Shown here one piece after another: positions 16,858 to 25,098 of a stretch of 64,000 bases of DNA. Both the position numbers and the translations under genes were made by a program. How positions within the stretch are numbered: the first letter of the stretch is position 1; the number at the start of each line of letters is the position of its first letter. The notes beneath the pieces are model-generated. The model had not been told where the DNA came from. It saw only the letters and a program-made list of their open reading frames with translations, and ran no database searches. Source of the DNA: Chloroflexota bacterium (GTDB lineage: Bacteria > Chloroflexota > Anaerolineae > UBA4142); contig JACRMI010000166.1 of the NCBI GenBank assembly GCA_016215025.1, positions 36,003-100,002 on the forward strand. Direction: 5' to 3'.

Positions 16858-17837
16858 TTGGCGTTTTGCGCTTTTAAAACTACCTCCAATGATTTCCGCG
16901 CTTCCGCCAGCGGACACGCAATGGGTTTATCTTCGCCGATGGCTTGCAGAAACTCGCGGTCCTCCGCGCGAAACATATCGTCGCGCTCCGTGATCATTTC
17001 CTCAGACACCCACTCCCCTTTGGCCGATTCAAACAAAGATACGGTGCAGCCTTCCCACTTGGCGAACTCGACCATGACGACACCTTGCGTGCCGATGATT
17101 TCAATTTGACGCCGCCGCGGTCGCTGAAAAAAATCGAGATGAACCGTGGCGACGCAGCGATCTTCAAATTCCATCAACAACTCGACCACATCGGGCGCGG
17201 TGATTCCTATATCGCTGAACGTTCCAAAAACGGAATGCGTTCGCTTGACCGCTTGCTTTGCAAACCAAATCGCCAGGTCGATGTCGTGCATCAAATCGAA
17301 CGCGCCCGTTTTCTGCGCGGAAAAAAGCGTGCGATAGTCGGGACGCACATCGGGCAGATGCTCGCCCATCAATGCGCGGACTGAAACGACGCGACCGACG
17401 CGACCCTCATCGACAAAACGTTTCGCTTTCACCAAACCAGCATGATAGCGAAAACACAAGCCGACCATCACCTTTTTGTTTTCGTCTCTCGCTAACGCTT
17501 CCAATTCAGCGACGCCATCCAGCGAATCGGACAAGGGCTTTTCCGAAAAAACGTGCGCGCCTGCGGAAATCGCTTGCATCGCTTGCGGCACATGCATCCA
17601 GGGTGGCGTGCAAATAAAGACCGCGTCGGGTTTATCGCGCAAGCCAGCTTCAATCGATTCGTACACTTTCACATTTGCACCTTGCGCCTTTAATGCTTCG
17701 CGTTGTTCGGCAATTGGATCGCACGCCCGCAAATCACTCACGCCAAGCTGGGTGAGCACCCGCGCGTGGCGCTTGCCAATGCTCCCGCAACCGACGATGA
17801 GCACAGATAAACCTTCCAGGTTTCTTTCATTTACCAT
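16854..17837 (-). CDS. Gfo/Idh/MocA-family oxidoreductase
   Basis: 327 residues. The N-terminal Rossmann motif is VLIVGCGSIGKRHARVL (about 12-28), followed by AVFICTPPWMHVPQAMQAI and the diagnostic EKPLS (about 98-102). The C-terminal alpha/beta domain carries LMHDIDLAIWF, the His-containing catalytic segment. Members oxidise or reduce sugars and cyclitols with NAD(P). It overlaps the upstream SDR gene by 7 bp. The substrate is not predictable, and three further homologues occur in this window. Confidence 0.9.
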   Translation of the reverse strand: MVNERNLEGLSVLIVGCGSIGKRHARVLTQLGVSDLRACDPIAEQREALKAQGANVKVYESIEAGLRDKPDAVFICTPPWMHVPQAMQAISAGAHVFSEKPLSDSLDGVAELEALARDENKKVMVGLCFRYHAGLVKAKRFVDEGRVGRVVSVRALMGEHLPDVRPDYRTLFSAQKTGAFDLMHDIDLAIWFAKQAVKRTHSVFGTFSDIGITAPDVVELLMEFEDRCVATVHLDFFQRPRRRQIEIIGTQGVVMVEFAKWEGCTVSLFESAKGEWVSEEMITERDDMFRAEDREFLQAIGEDKPIACPLAEARKSLEVVLKAQNAN

Positions 17838-18643
17838 GCCGTCATTCCTCCGTCAATCGGCAAATTGATTCCGGTGATGTACGACGATGCTTCCGAGGCC
17901 AGGAACACAACCGCGCCTTTGATTTCCTTGCCGTCTTGTCCCATGCGTCCCATCGGCACGAGGTAGGAATATTGTTGCGTAAACGTTTCGCTGTGCCCGC
18001 GCCAGAATCCACCGGGGCTGATGCAATTCACGCGAATATTGTACTGCGCGAGCCAACATGCCAATTCGCGCGTGAGAGTGATGACGCCACCCTTTGCTGC
18101 CGCATAATCAGGTGTCACGCCGCCCATCGTCGTATTGTGATAAACGCGATGGTCCTTGCCCACCATGCCTGCAACCGAACTCAGGTTGACGATGACGCCG
18201 CGCTGCGCTTGTTTCATCGCTTTGGCGACGACATGCTTGGCGCAGAGAAAAGTTCCTTTGAGATTCACATCCAGCGTGAAATCCCATTCGTCCAGCGGGC
18301 GATTCTCAATCGGTTTATTTTCAGGCGTACTGACGACATTGCCCGCATTGTTCACCAAAATATCGATCTGACCAAACGCGGCCAGCACTGCATCGACCAT
18401 GCGCTCCACTTGCTCTTCGTACCGCACGTCGCACGCGAAACCTACAACTCGCTGGCGCGTGTCCGCCGCAATCGTACGCGCCGATTCTTCCGCCGCTTTC
18501 AAATCGCGGCTGGTGAGCGCAATGTCTGCGCCCGCTTCCGCGAGCGCCGTCGCCATGTCGAATCCCAGGTTGCGCGCGCCGCCCGTGATGAGCGCAATCC
18601 GCCCGCGCAAATCGAACAGTTCGTGAATTGTTGGATGAGCCAT
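17831..18643 (-). CDS. Short-chain dehydrogenase (gluconate 5-dehydrogenase-like)
   Basis: 270 residues of a classical SDR: cofactor motif TGGARNLG (about 20-27), NNAGNV (about 98), catalytic Ser in NLSSVAG and YAAAKGG (Tyr/Lys), closing with GINLPIDGGMTAW. The N-terminal LFDLRGRIALITGGARNLG is typical of gluconate 5-dehydrogenase or 2-deoxy-D-gluconate 3-dehydrogenase (KduD-like) members. Its stop is adjacent to and overlapping the next gene by 7 bp, and it begins right at the end of the MFS gene, so the three are one transcriptional unit. Confidence 0.88.
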   Translation of the reverse strand: MAHPTIHELFDLRGRIALITGGARNLGFDMATALAEAGADIALTSRDLKAAEESARTIAADTRQRVVGFACDVRYEEQVERMVDAVLAAFGQIDILVNNAGNVVSTPENKPIENRPLDEWDFTLDVNLKGTFLCAKHVVAKAMKQAQRGVIVNLSSVAGMVGKDHRVYHNTTMGGVTPDYAAAKGGVITLTRELACWLAQYNIRVNCISPGGFWRGHSETFTQQYSYLVPMGRMGQDGKEIKGAVVFLASEASSYITGINLPIDGGMTAW

Positions 18644-19843
18644 TCACACCTCCACTTTTGGCGGCGCTTCAATACGCCGCATCAAAAACCATCCCAGGAA
18701 AATCATACTTGCGGAAATCAAAAACACTCCCCGCAAACCGATCAATGGAATCGTCATCAACACCGTACCGAGCAATGGCGCAACAATCCCACGCACACCG
18801 ACGAGAAAAGCATGGAGCGCCGTGTAATGACTGATTTCTTCTGGGCGCGCAAATTGCATGATCGCATTCATCCAGCCCAAATCACTGCCCGCGACGGTGA
18901 TGCCGATAATAATGTAAGCAACTCCAGCCAGCCACATGTCGTACGCCAAACAAAACGCGAGAGACATAAATGTCGTGAGAAACAAATTGACCTTGACCGT
19001 CCACAGCCCGCCGCGTCGATCCACGCTGCGTCCCCACACGACGTAAAACACCATCCAGAAAATCGAGTTGATCATTCCCAGCAAACCGACCTGACCATAG
19101 TTCAACTGCAATTCATCCACGAGCAAAATTGGAATGAGCGGCACGACCAGCAAATTACCAAAACCGCACAGCATGAACGCAATGCTGTAATCGCGGAATC
19201 GCACATCGCGCCAGAAAACGCGCAAAGGTTCGAGCAAGTCCGATTGTTTATCCGCAACCGATTCTTCGCACGTCACTTGACCGAACGCCCAACCCGACAG
19301 GACGCCGCAAATCGCCGCAATCGGAAATAGAACTTGATAACTCCACACGTCAAGCAGTTGTCCAATGATCGGTGTAATAATCGTTGCGGTTGCCGTGAAA
19401 CCAACGCGCACGTATGCCATCGCGCGCCCACGAATCGCCGCAGGATAAATTGCGCGCACGATCTCGACGTACCCTGTGATCGAAAGCGAGACGATCAGCC
19501 AATGCACGACGACAATCAAAACGAATGGAACGGGCGTGACGACAAGCGGCGTCAAAATAAACAGCCCGCGTCCAATCGTCCACGCTGCAACCATAAACGG
19601 GAGTTTGCGTCGTCGTTGTAAATAGTGCGACGCGAACACGGCAATGATATTGCCGACGGCGGGCGCAGCAGTGATCAGTGCCAATAGGAATGCGCTTGCG
19701 CCCAAGCGGCGCGCGATCACTGGGACGAAGGTGTTGATGGCCGAAAGATAAACGCCGTAGAAAACAGCGGAAGCAAAATCAAACGTGAGATTGCGCCGTA
19801 CCACTGACGGCACATTGAGCCAGGATTGGCGAATGGTGTTCAT
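18644..19843 (-). CDS. MFS transporter
   Basis: 399 residues with about 12 hydrophobic segments (for example FYGVYLSAINTFVPVIA, LLALITAAPAVGNIIAVFA, ALIVVVH-type helices and a C-terminal GLRGVFLISASMIFLGWFL). A basic loop YLQRRRKLPF follows helix 2, as in the MFS signature region. It likely imports a sugar acid or exports a product of the pathway. The start at 19843 (MNTIRQSW) is chosen over 19909 because the longer frame crosses the inverted repeat in the divergent promoter region. The gene is divergent from the aldolase gene at 19939. Confidence 0.85.
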   Translation of the reverse strand: MNTIRQSWLNVPSVVRRNLTFDFASAVFYGVYLSAINTFVPVIARRLGASAFLLALITAAPAVGNIIAVFASHYLQRRRKLPFMVAAWTIGRGLFILTPLVVTPVPFVLIVVVHWLIVSLSITGYVEIVRAIYPAAIRGRAMAYVRVGFTATATIITPIIGQLLDVWSYQVLFPIAAICGVLSGWAFGQVTCEESVADKQSDLLEPLRVFWRDVRFRDYSIAFMLCGFGNLLVVPLIPILLVDELQLNYGQVGLLGMINSIFWMVFYVVWGRSVDRRGGLWTVKVNLFLTTFMSLAFCLAYDMWLAGVAYIIIGITVAGSDLGWMNAIMQFARPEEISHYTALHAFLVGVRGIVAPLLGTVLMTIPLIGLRGVFLISASMIFLGWFLMRRIEAPPKVEV

Positions 19844-19893
19844 GCTAAAAACTCGGTTTGGCAAAAATGTAAAAGCGTAGTATTGTAGCCAGC

Positions 19894-19914
19894 GATGATT
19901 ATCGCGCAATCATC
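19894..19914. promoter_or_regulatory. Candidate operator in the MFS/DapA-like divergent spacer
   Basis: Perfect inverted repeat GATGATT (19894-19900) and AATCATC (19908-19914) around atcgcgc, in a 95-bp divergent spacer. No binding protein can be assigned. Confidence 0.4.
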
Positions 19915-19938
19915 AAATTCTACAAATTCAAGGTAAGT

Positions 19939-20847
19939 ATGCAACTCGATGGTATTATTGTTCCACTGGTTACCCCGCTCCAAGCGGATGAAACGCTTGA
20001 CGAACCTGGTTTGGAAAAACTCGTCGAACACGTCATTGCGGGCGGCGTGTCGGGAATTTTCTTGCTCGGTTCGAGCGGCGAAGGTCCTGCCCTCTCGGAT
20101 GCAGTGAAAGAGCGACTGGTACGATTAGTGAGCGCGCAGGCGAAAAATCGCGTCGCCGTTTTGGTGGGTGCGTTCGCCGTCGGCACGCGCCAAACGATCG
20201 AGCTGGCTCGCCGATTGCTGAAACACGGCGGCGATTGCGCCGTCCTCGTCGCGCCATTTTATTTTTCTCAGACGCAAGACGAAATCGCCACGCACATTGC
20301 GACCGTTGCGCGCGCGCTCGATGGGCCGACGATGTGCTATAACATTCCGCAGATGGTCAAGACCATTATCGAGCCAGAGACGGCGGCGAAAATCGCGCAG
20401 ACCGAACACGTCATCGCCATCAAGGATTCCTGGGGCGACATGGCGCGCTTTCAACGCACGCTCGCGATCAAATACATGCGCCCCGATTTCGGTGTGTATC
20501 AAGGCGCAGAAGCCGTCGCCGCGCTTTCGATCTCGCGCGGCGCGAATGGCGCAGTCCTGGGATTGGCGAACGTCGCGCCTAAACTCTGCGTCGATTTGTA
20601 CCTGGCGGCAAAAAGCGACGAGCTTGCTCGCGCGTGGAAATTGCAAGAGCAATTGATGGTGCTTTGGCAATTGCACACACACGGTCAATGGCTGCCGTGT
20701 TTGAAAATGGCAGTAAGCCAGCTAGGCATTTGCGAACCCACTGTAACTGCGCCATTCACTGCGATTACGCCAGACGCAATTGCCGCAATTAAAAGTGATA
20801 TGCAAGCCGCTAAAATCTTGTCGAAATTGGAGAATGCGGTATCCTAA
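19939..20847 (+). CDS. DapA/N-acetylneuraminate lyase-family aldolase or dehydratase
   Basis: 302 residues, the standard length for this Schiff-base TIM-barrel family. Motifs include LLGSSGEGPALSD (usually GTTGE), the catalytic Tyr134 in MCYNIP and the Schiff-base Lys162 in AIKDSWGD. The family includes dihydrodipicolinate synthase, 2-keto-3-deoxygluconate aldolase and 5-dehydro-4-deoxyglucarate dehydratase. Next to altronate dehydratase and sugar dehydrogenases, cleavage of a 2-keto-3-deoxy sugar acid to pyruvate is more likely than lysine synthesis. AAGG precedes the ATG. It leads a plus-strand group ending at 24209. Confidence 0.87.
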   Translation: MQLDGIIVPLVTPLQADETLDEPGLEKLVEHVIAGGVSGIFLLGSSGEGPALSDAVKERLVRLVSAQAKNRVAVLVGAFAVGTRQTIELARRLLKHGGDCAVLVAPFYFSQTQDEIATHIATVARALDGPTMCYNIPQMVKTIIEPETAAKIAQTEHVIAIKDSWGDMARFQRTLAIKYMRPDFGVYQGAEAVAALSISRGANGAVLGLANVAPKLCVDLYLAAKSDELARAWKLQEQLMVLWQLHTHGQWLPCLKMAVSQLGICEPTVTAPFTAITPDAIAAIKSDMQAAKILSKLENAVS

Positions 20848-20942
20848 CCGCAGAGAGCACAGCGACACAGACACTCCGCGAAAATTTAAAAACTCTGCGT
20901 GGCTGTGGCGCACTTGGCCACAGCCATCTGCGCCTCTGCGGT
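20847..20942. repeat. accgcagag-type palindrome with a nested ggctgtgg hairpin
   Basis: Outer arms accgcagag (20847-20855, overlapping the stop codon) and ctctgcggt (20934-20942). Inside is a second hairpin tggctgtgg (20900-20908) / ccacagcca (20918-20926), which interrupts a ctctgcgt...ctgcgcctctgcgg phrase. Confidence 0.75.
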
Positions 20943-21005
20943 GAAAAAACGGTAGCCGTGCTACAGTGTCAAAAATTGATGGGATAAACTCCCAGGGAAA
21001 CTCGA

Positions 21006-22040
21006 ATGTCAGAAACGCAATCCCTCTTGGACCAACACCTTGCCTTTTGGCAACGCGCGAACTCGACCGCGCTCGTTTCAAAAATCGCACAACCTTATTG
21101 GGGCGGCAAGCCCTACCCATTGCTTGGGCGTGAGGTCACCGAGCCGACACAGATCAAACCCGCCGATGTGGACGTTGATCGTTTGCTGGGTCTCGATCGG
21201 CTACTGCCGAATTGGGCGCAAGACGATCTGATCGAATCCATCGGCAATGCATTTCCGACCGCGTGGATGGAAGCGCTGATCGGTTGTTCGATCCACGCCT
21301 CGGCGTATGGCTGTGTCGCCAAGAGTCCGAACATTGAGCTGCGCCATGCGGCGCAAAATTTTTCAGTGGAGACCGCGCTTGATTCGGAATGGTTTGGCGT
21401 GATGGAGCGCGTTCTTGCGCGAGCGAACCAAGCAGCGCGAGATCAACTGGCGGTGCGGCAGTGGCATATGCGCGGCGTGGTGGACATGCTCGCCGCGTAT
21501 TTCGGCGAAGCCACGTTGTGTACAGCAGCCTACGATGAACCCGCTGCATTGCAGAAACTCGCCGCCACATTCGCGGAAACCTGGGTCGCCGTGGCGCGAC
21601 GCGGACTCGAATTACGCCCGCGCTGGAACGGAGGTTATGTATCCGCGTGGCGCGTGTACGCGCCTGAACCCGTCGTCGATTATCAGGTAGACGCGTCGAG
21701 TTTGTTTTCGTCCAAGCTGTACGCCAAACTTTTTTTGCAAGCCGACCGACAAGTTCTAAGCGCGTTTCCCTACTCGATTGTGCATACCCATGCGACTGGC
21801 TTGCGGCATGTGGCAGCGCTCGTTACTATCGCAGAACTAGGCGGCATCGAAATTCATTTGGATCGCGAAACCGGAGTGTGGGAAAAAGAAAATATCCTCG
21901 CCACCTGTCGCCTGATTCAGGCGCACAACAAGATCATTGTCTTGTGGGGCGAATTCGACGCGGACGAATTGCGTGAATTCAAAAGTGCGCTTGATCCGCG
22001 CGGCTTGGCGATCAATTACTGGGACCATTCCGAAAACTAG
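21006..22040 (+). CDS. UroD/MetE-superfamily-like protein, function unknown
   Basis: 344 residues, soluble, not confidently recognised. The C-terminal part (IVHTHATGLRHVAALVTIAELGGIEIHLD) has the His-containing strand and helix pattern of the uroporphyrinogen decarboxylase/corrinoid methyltransferase superfamily, and the N terminus (QRANSTALVSKIAQPYWG) fits stand-alone family members found near sugar genes. It lacks the HxC...C zinc motif seen in the 40574 gene, so methyl transfer to a thiol is doubtful. It is 23 bp upstream of the alcohol dehydrogenase gene on the same strand, hence probably part of the sugar-acid pathway. Confidence 0.5.
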   Translation: MSETQSLLDQHLAFWQRANSTALVSKIAQPYWGGKPYPLLGREVTEPTQIKPADVDVDRLLGLDRLLPNWAQDDLIESIGNAFPTAWMEALIGCSIHASAYGCVAKSPNIELRHAAQNFSVETALDSEWFGVMERVLARANQAARDQLAVRQWHMRGVVDMLAAYFGEATLCTAAYDEPAALQKLAATFAETWVAVARRGLELRPRWNGGYVSAWRVYAPEPVVDYQVDASSLFSSKLYAKLFLQADRQVLSAFPYSIVHTHATGLRHVAALVTIAELGGIEIHLDRETGVWEKENILATCRLIQAHNKIIVLWGEFDADELREFKSALDPRGLAINYWDHSEN

Positions 22041-22063
22041 CCTTCACTTTAAGGAGTCATTCG

Positions 22064-23116
22064 ATGAAAGCAGGTATTCTTTATAACGATTGCGACATCC
22101 GCTTGGGCAATGCCCCGGACCCGCAAATCAAACCGGACGAGGTGCTCGTGAAAAACGAGTATGCCGGAATTTGCGGGACCGACTTGCACATTTATCGCGG
22201 CGAGTTTCATGCGCGGGTGGCCTTTCCGGCGATCCAAGGGCACGAATTCGGCGGCATCATCGAAGAGGTCGGCAGCGCGGTCAAGCATTTCAAAAAGAGT
22301 GATCGCATCGTCGTCGATCCGATCATTTCGTGTCACAGTTGCCCTGCCTGTTTAACCGGGCATATCAACGCGTGCCGCACCTTGAAATTGCTCGGCGTCG
22401 ATTTGAATGGAGGTTTTGGTCAGTACGTCGCCGCACCGGCCAGTCACGTCTTTGCGCTCCCCGAAAATGTCCCGATGAAATTCGCGCCGATGGTCGAGAT
22501 GTACGGTTTGGGCTGTCACGTATTGTTGCGCGGCAAGGTCCAACCCGGCGAATCGGTCGCGATCCTGGGCGCGGGCAAGCTGGGATTGTCCGTCCTCGAC
22601 GTGTTGTGTCACAACGCAAATCCTGGCTTGGCGATCATCACCGACATTCAACCCTTTCGGCTTGAGATGGCGCGCAAGCTTGGCGCGGATTACGCGATCA
22701 ATATCGAAAACGAAGACCCGGTCGCGCGCGTCATCGAAATTACCCAGGGCGAAGGCGTCGATTGCGTGATCGAGTGCGTGGGACACTATCACGAACTACC
22801 GGGGCGGACAGCGCCTTTACAACAAGCCGTGCAAATGATTCGCACCGCTGGACGCATTGTCACATGTGGACTCGGCGAACAATTATCGCCTGTCCATTTC
22901 AAAACGATGGTTATTAAAGAGGCAGAGATGATTGCATCGCGTGTGACGCTTGGCGAATTTCCGCGCGCGATTCGTTTGATGTCGAAAGGATTGCTGCATC
23001 CTGAATTGCTGGTGACGCACGAAATACCAATGCGCGATGTGACGAGCGCGTTCGCGCAAGTGGACCGCGAAGACCCCAGCACGATCAAGGTAGTGCTGGA
23101 CGTGCAAAGCGTGTAG
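22064..23116 (+). CDS. Zinc-dependent alcohol/polyol dehydrogenase
   Basis: 350 residues of the medium-chain dehydrogenase family. Catalytic zinc ligands are Cys37 (YAGICGTD) and His60-Glu61 (QGHEFGG). Structural zinc cysteines are at 90, 93, 96 and 104 (CHSCPAC...C). The Rossmann motif is ILGAGKLGLS near 170. It resembles threonine 3-dehydrogenase, sorbitol dehydrogenase and galactitol- or L-idonate dehydrogenase-like members. A role oxidising a polyol or aldonate is inferred from the neighbours. TAAGGAG lies 8 nt before the ATG. Confidence 0.9.
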   Translation: MKAGILYNDCDIRLGNAPDPQIKPDEVLVKNEYAGICGTDLHIYRGEFHARVAFPAIQGHEFGGIIEEVGSAVKHFKKSDRIVVDPIISCHSCPACLTGHINACRTLKLLGVDLNGGFGQYVAAPASHVFALPENVPMKFAPMVEMYGLGCHVLLRGKVQPGESVAILGAGKLGLSVLDVLCHNANPGLAIITDIQPFRLEMARKLGADYAINIENEDPVARVIEITQGEGVDCVIECVGHYHELPGRTAPLQQAVQMIRTAGRIVTCGLGEQLSPVHFKTMVIKEAEMIASRVTLGEFPRAIRLMSKGLLHPELLVTHEIPMRDVTSAFAQVDREDPSTIKVVLDVQSV

Positions 23117-23143
23117 CTGATTGCAGATAGCTAATAGCATATC

Positions 23144-23188
23144 GCGTGGTGCGTATTGCGTATTACGTGAACGGAGCACGCACCACGC
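23144..23188. repeat. gcgtggtgcgt stutter palindrome
   Basis: Perfect 11-bp arms gcgtggtgcgt (23144-23154) and acgcaccacgc (23178-23188) with a loop of near repeats (gcgtattgcgtattacgt). It sits just before the ribosome site of the next gene. Confidence 0.75.
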
Positions 23189-23210
23189 AGCACGCTGATG
23201 AGGAATAACG

Positions 23211-24209
23211 ATGACATTGCAAACGATTCGATGGGGTGTGATTGGCGCGGGAAATGTTTTTGAATTCAAGAGCGGACCTGCGCTGTACAAAACGCCGCAT
23301 TCCGAACTCATCGCCGTGATGCGCACGGACGCGGCAAAAGCTCAAGCGACGGCTGAGCAGCACAATGCGAAATTTTGGTACACCGATGCCGAATCCCTAA
23401 CCTCTAATCCCGATGTTAACGCAGTCTACATCGCTTCCCCGCATTACTTGCACCCCGAACATATTGCGATGGTCGCACGCACCAAGAAGATCGTTTTCTG
23501 CGAAAAACCAATCGGCGTGAGATTGGCACAAGCTCAGGAATGTGTGGACGTGTGTCGCGCGAATAATGTATCGCTGACGGTCGCGTACTATCGCCGCTTT
23601 TGGGCGATCACGCAAGCGATGAAAAAATTTTTGCGCGATGGGGCTATCGGCGAGGTGGTTATGGCGCGCGCGCAACTCTCCGATCTCTTCACCGGCGATG
23701 GCGAACGCGGATGGCTCACCTCGCGCACGAAATCTGGCGGCGACGCACTTGCGAATTCCGGCGCGCACTGGGTCGATCTCATTCGCTATTTGCTCGGCGA
23801 GGTAACCGACGTGATGGCGACCACGTCGAACAAGTTCAGCGGCTGGGAAACCGACGATACGACCATCGTGCAAATGCGCATGACGAATGGCGCGCTGGTT
23901 TCGCTAACGAGCACGCGTCGTGCGCCCATCATCACAAACGAGTTCGACATCCTGGGAAGCACAGGACGTCTCTATGCCAGTTCGCTGGTCGATGGCAAAT
24001 TGCTTTTGCATCGCCAGGGACACGAGCCAGAAACGCTAACGTATCCGCGCATTGGCGTGATGCATGCTGAACTCGTCGCAGAACTCGTGCCATGCTTGCT
24101 CGCTGGCAAACCGTCGCCGCTGCCGGGCGAAGAAGCAGTCGAAGCCTGGCGCGTGATGCAAGCCGCGTATCGATCAAGTGAAGAGGGCGTACGAGTTCAA
24201 GTCAAATAA
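23211..24209 (+). CDS. Gfo/Idh/MocA-family oxidoreductase
   Basis: 332 residues. The Rossmann motif is WGVIGAGNVFEFKSGPAL (about 7-24), then AVYIASPHYLHPEHIAM and FCEKPIGVRLAQA carrying the conserved EKP. SGGDALANSGAHWVDLIRYL is the catalytic His region. It is the last of the plus-strand DapA-UroD-ADH group. Its best role is NAD(P)-dependent oxidation of a sugar or sugar-acid intermediate. TGAGGAATAACG supplies the ribosome site. Confidence 0.9.
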   Translation: MTLQTIRWGVIGAGNVFEFKSGPALYKTPHSELIAVMRTDAAKAQATAEQHNAKFWYTDAESLTSNPDVNAVYIASPHYLHPEHIAMVARTKKIVFCEKPIGVRLAQAQECVDVCRANNVSLTVAYYRRFWAITQAMKKFLRDGAIGEVVMARAQLSDLFTGDGERGWLTSRTKSGGDALANSGAHWVDLIRYLLGEVTDVMATTSNKFSGWETDDTTIVQMRMTNGALVSLTSTRRAPIITNEFDILGSTGRLYASSLVDGKLLLHRQGHEPETLTYPRIGVMHAELVAELVPCLLAGKPSPLPGEEAVEAWRVMQAAYRSSEEGVRVQVK

Positions 24210-24216
24210 AAAGGGT

Positions 24217-24237
24217 AAAATGTGCGACGCACATTTT
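24217..24237. terminator. Convergent-gene hairpin, probable terminator
   Basis: Perfect arms aaaatgtgcg (24217-24226) and cgcacatttt (24228-24237), so the stem has A-rich left and T-rich right flanks suited to both directions. It lies between the plus-strand 23211 gene and the minus-strand 24266 gene. Confidence 0.65.
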
Positions 24238-24265
24238 CAGTGATGGTTCCATTTGCCGGGAAAAC

Positions 24266-25015
24266 TTAGGCGAACCAAACGCCGCCGTTGATTTCGGCAA
24301 CCTCGCCGGTTACGAAACCCGTCAAGGCAACGAAATAGAGCACTGCGCCAGCCACATCTTCGACCGAGCCCCCGTGACCGAGTGGAATCCGCGCAACCGT
24401 CGCTTGCTGCACTTCGGGCTTTGTAAAATTATTTTGTAAGGGCGTGTCCAGAATCAACCCAGGCGCAAGTGCATTCACCGTGATTCCTTTTGGCGCAAGC
24501 TCCTTGGCTAGTCCGCGCGTCAAACCAATCACGCCCGCTTTCGATGCAGCATAAGCCGCCGCGCCCGCACCGCCGCCATCGCGCCCAGCGAGCGATGACA
24601 TATTGACGATGCGTCCCCAACCGGAATTCATGTACGGAATCACCGCGCGCGAACAATAGAATGCGCTCGTCAGATTGACGTCGATCACCTTGCGCCAATG
24701 CTCATCCGACATTTCGGCGATGGGCACTCGCCCCACCAAGTTCCCGGCATTGTTCACCAGAATATTGATTTGACCAGAAAATGCTTTGGCGATTTGCGCA
24801 AAGACCCGATTCACTTGCGTGCTATCGGTCGCATCGAGTTGGAAGGAAAGGGTTGTGCCTAATTCGCGCGCCGTTTTGTTCGCTTCTTCTTCGTGCGAAA
24901 AACAGGTGATGGCAACATTCACACCACACCGCGCGAGTGCGAGCGCAATTCCGCGACCGATTCCGATGTTCCCGCCTGTCACGATTGCCGTTCTACCTTT
25001 GAGATTGATTTCCAT
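24266..25015 (-). CDS. Short-chain dehydrogenase (FabG-like)
   Basis: 249 residues. TGGNIGIGRGIALALA (about 12-27) is the cofactor motif. NNAGNL, NMSSLAG (Ser) and YAASKAG (Tyr/Lys) form the catalytic set, and the end VTGEVAEINGGVWFA is family-typical. SDRs of this kind include KduD-type and oxidoreductase members acting on keto-deoxy sugar acids. It is a lone minus-strand gene, divergent from the altronate dehydratase at 25099, with the starts separated by only 83 bp, so the two may share regulation. Confidence 0.88.
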   Translation of the reverse strand: MEINLKGRTAIVTGGNIGIGRGIALALARCGVNVAITCFSHEEEANKTARELGTTLSFQLDATDSTQVNRVFAQIAKAFSGQINILVNNAGNLVGRVPIAEMSDEHWRKVIDVNLTSAFYCSRAVIPYMNSGWGRIVNMSSLAGRDGGGAGAAAYAASKAGVIGLTRGLAKELAPKGITVNALAPGLILDTPLQNNFTKPEVQQATVARIPLGHGGSVEDVAGAVLYFVALTGFVTGEVAEINGGVWFA

Positions 25016-25098
25016 GTGCTTTCCTTTTTAAATTGGATTTGCTTTTTGGCGTGTGAACGAAAATGGATAGAATGAGTTTGGTTGTAAACGAGGTGACT

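Noticed and set aside
17936..19330. A 464-residue open frame on the plus strand
   Set aside because: It lies antisense to the SDR and MFS genes, is basic and has no family pattern. It reflects the codon bias of the real genes.
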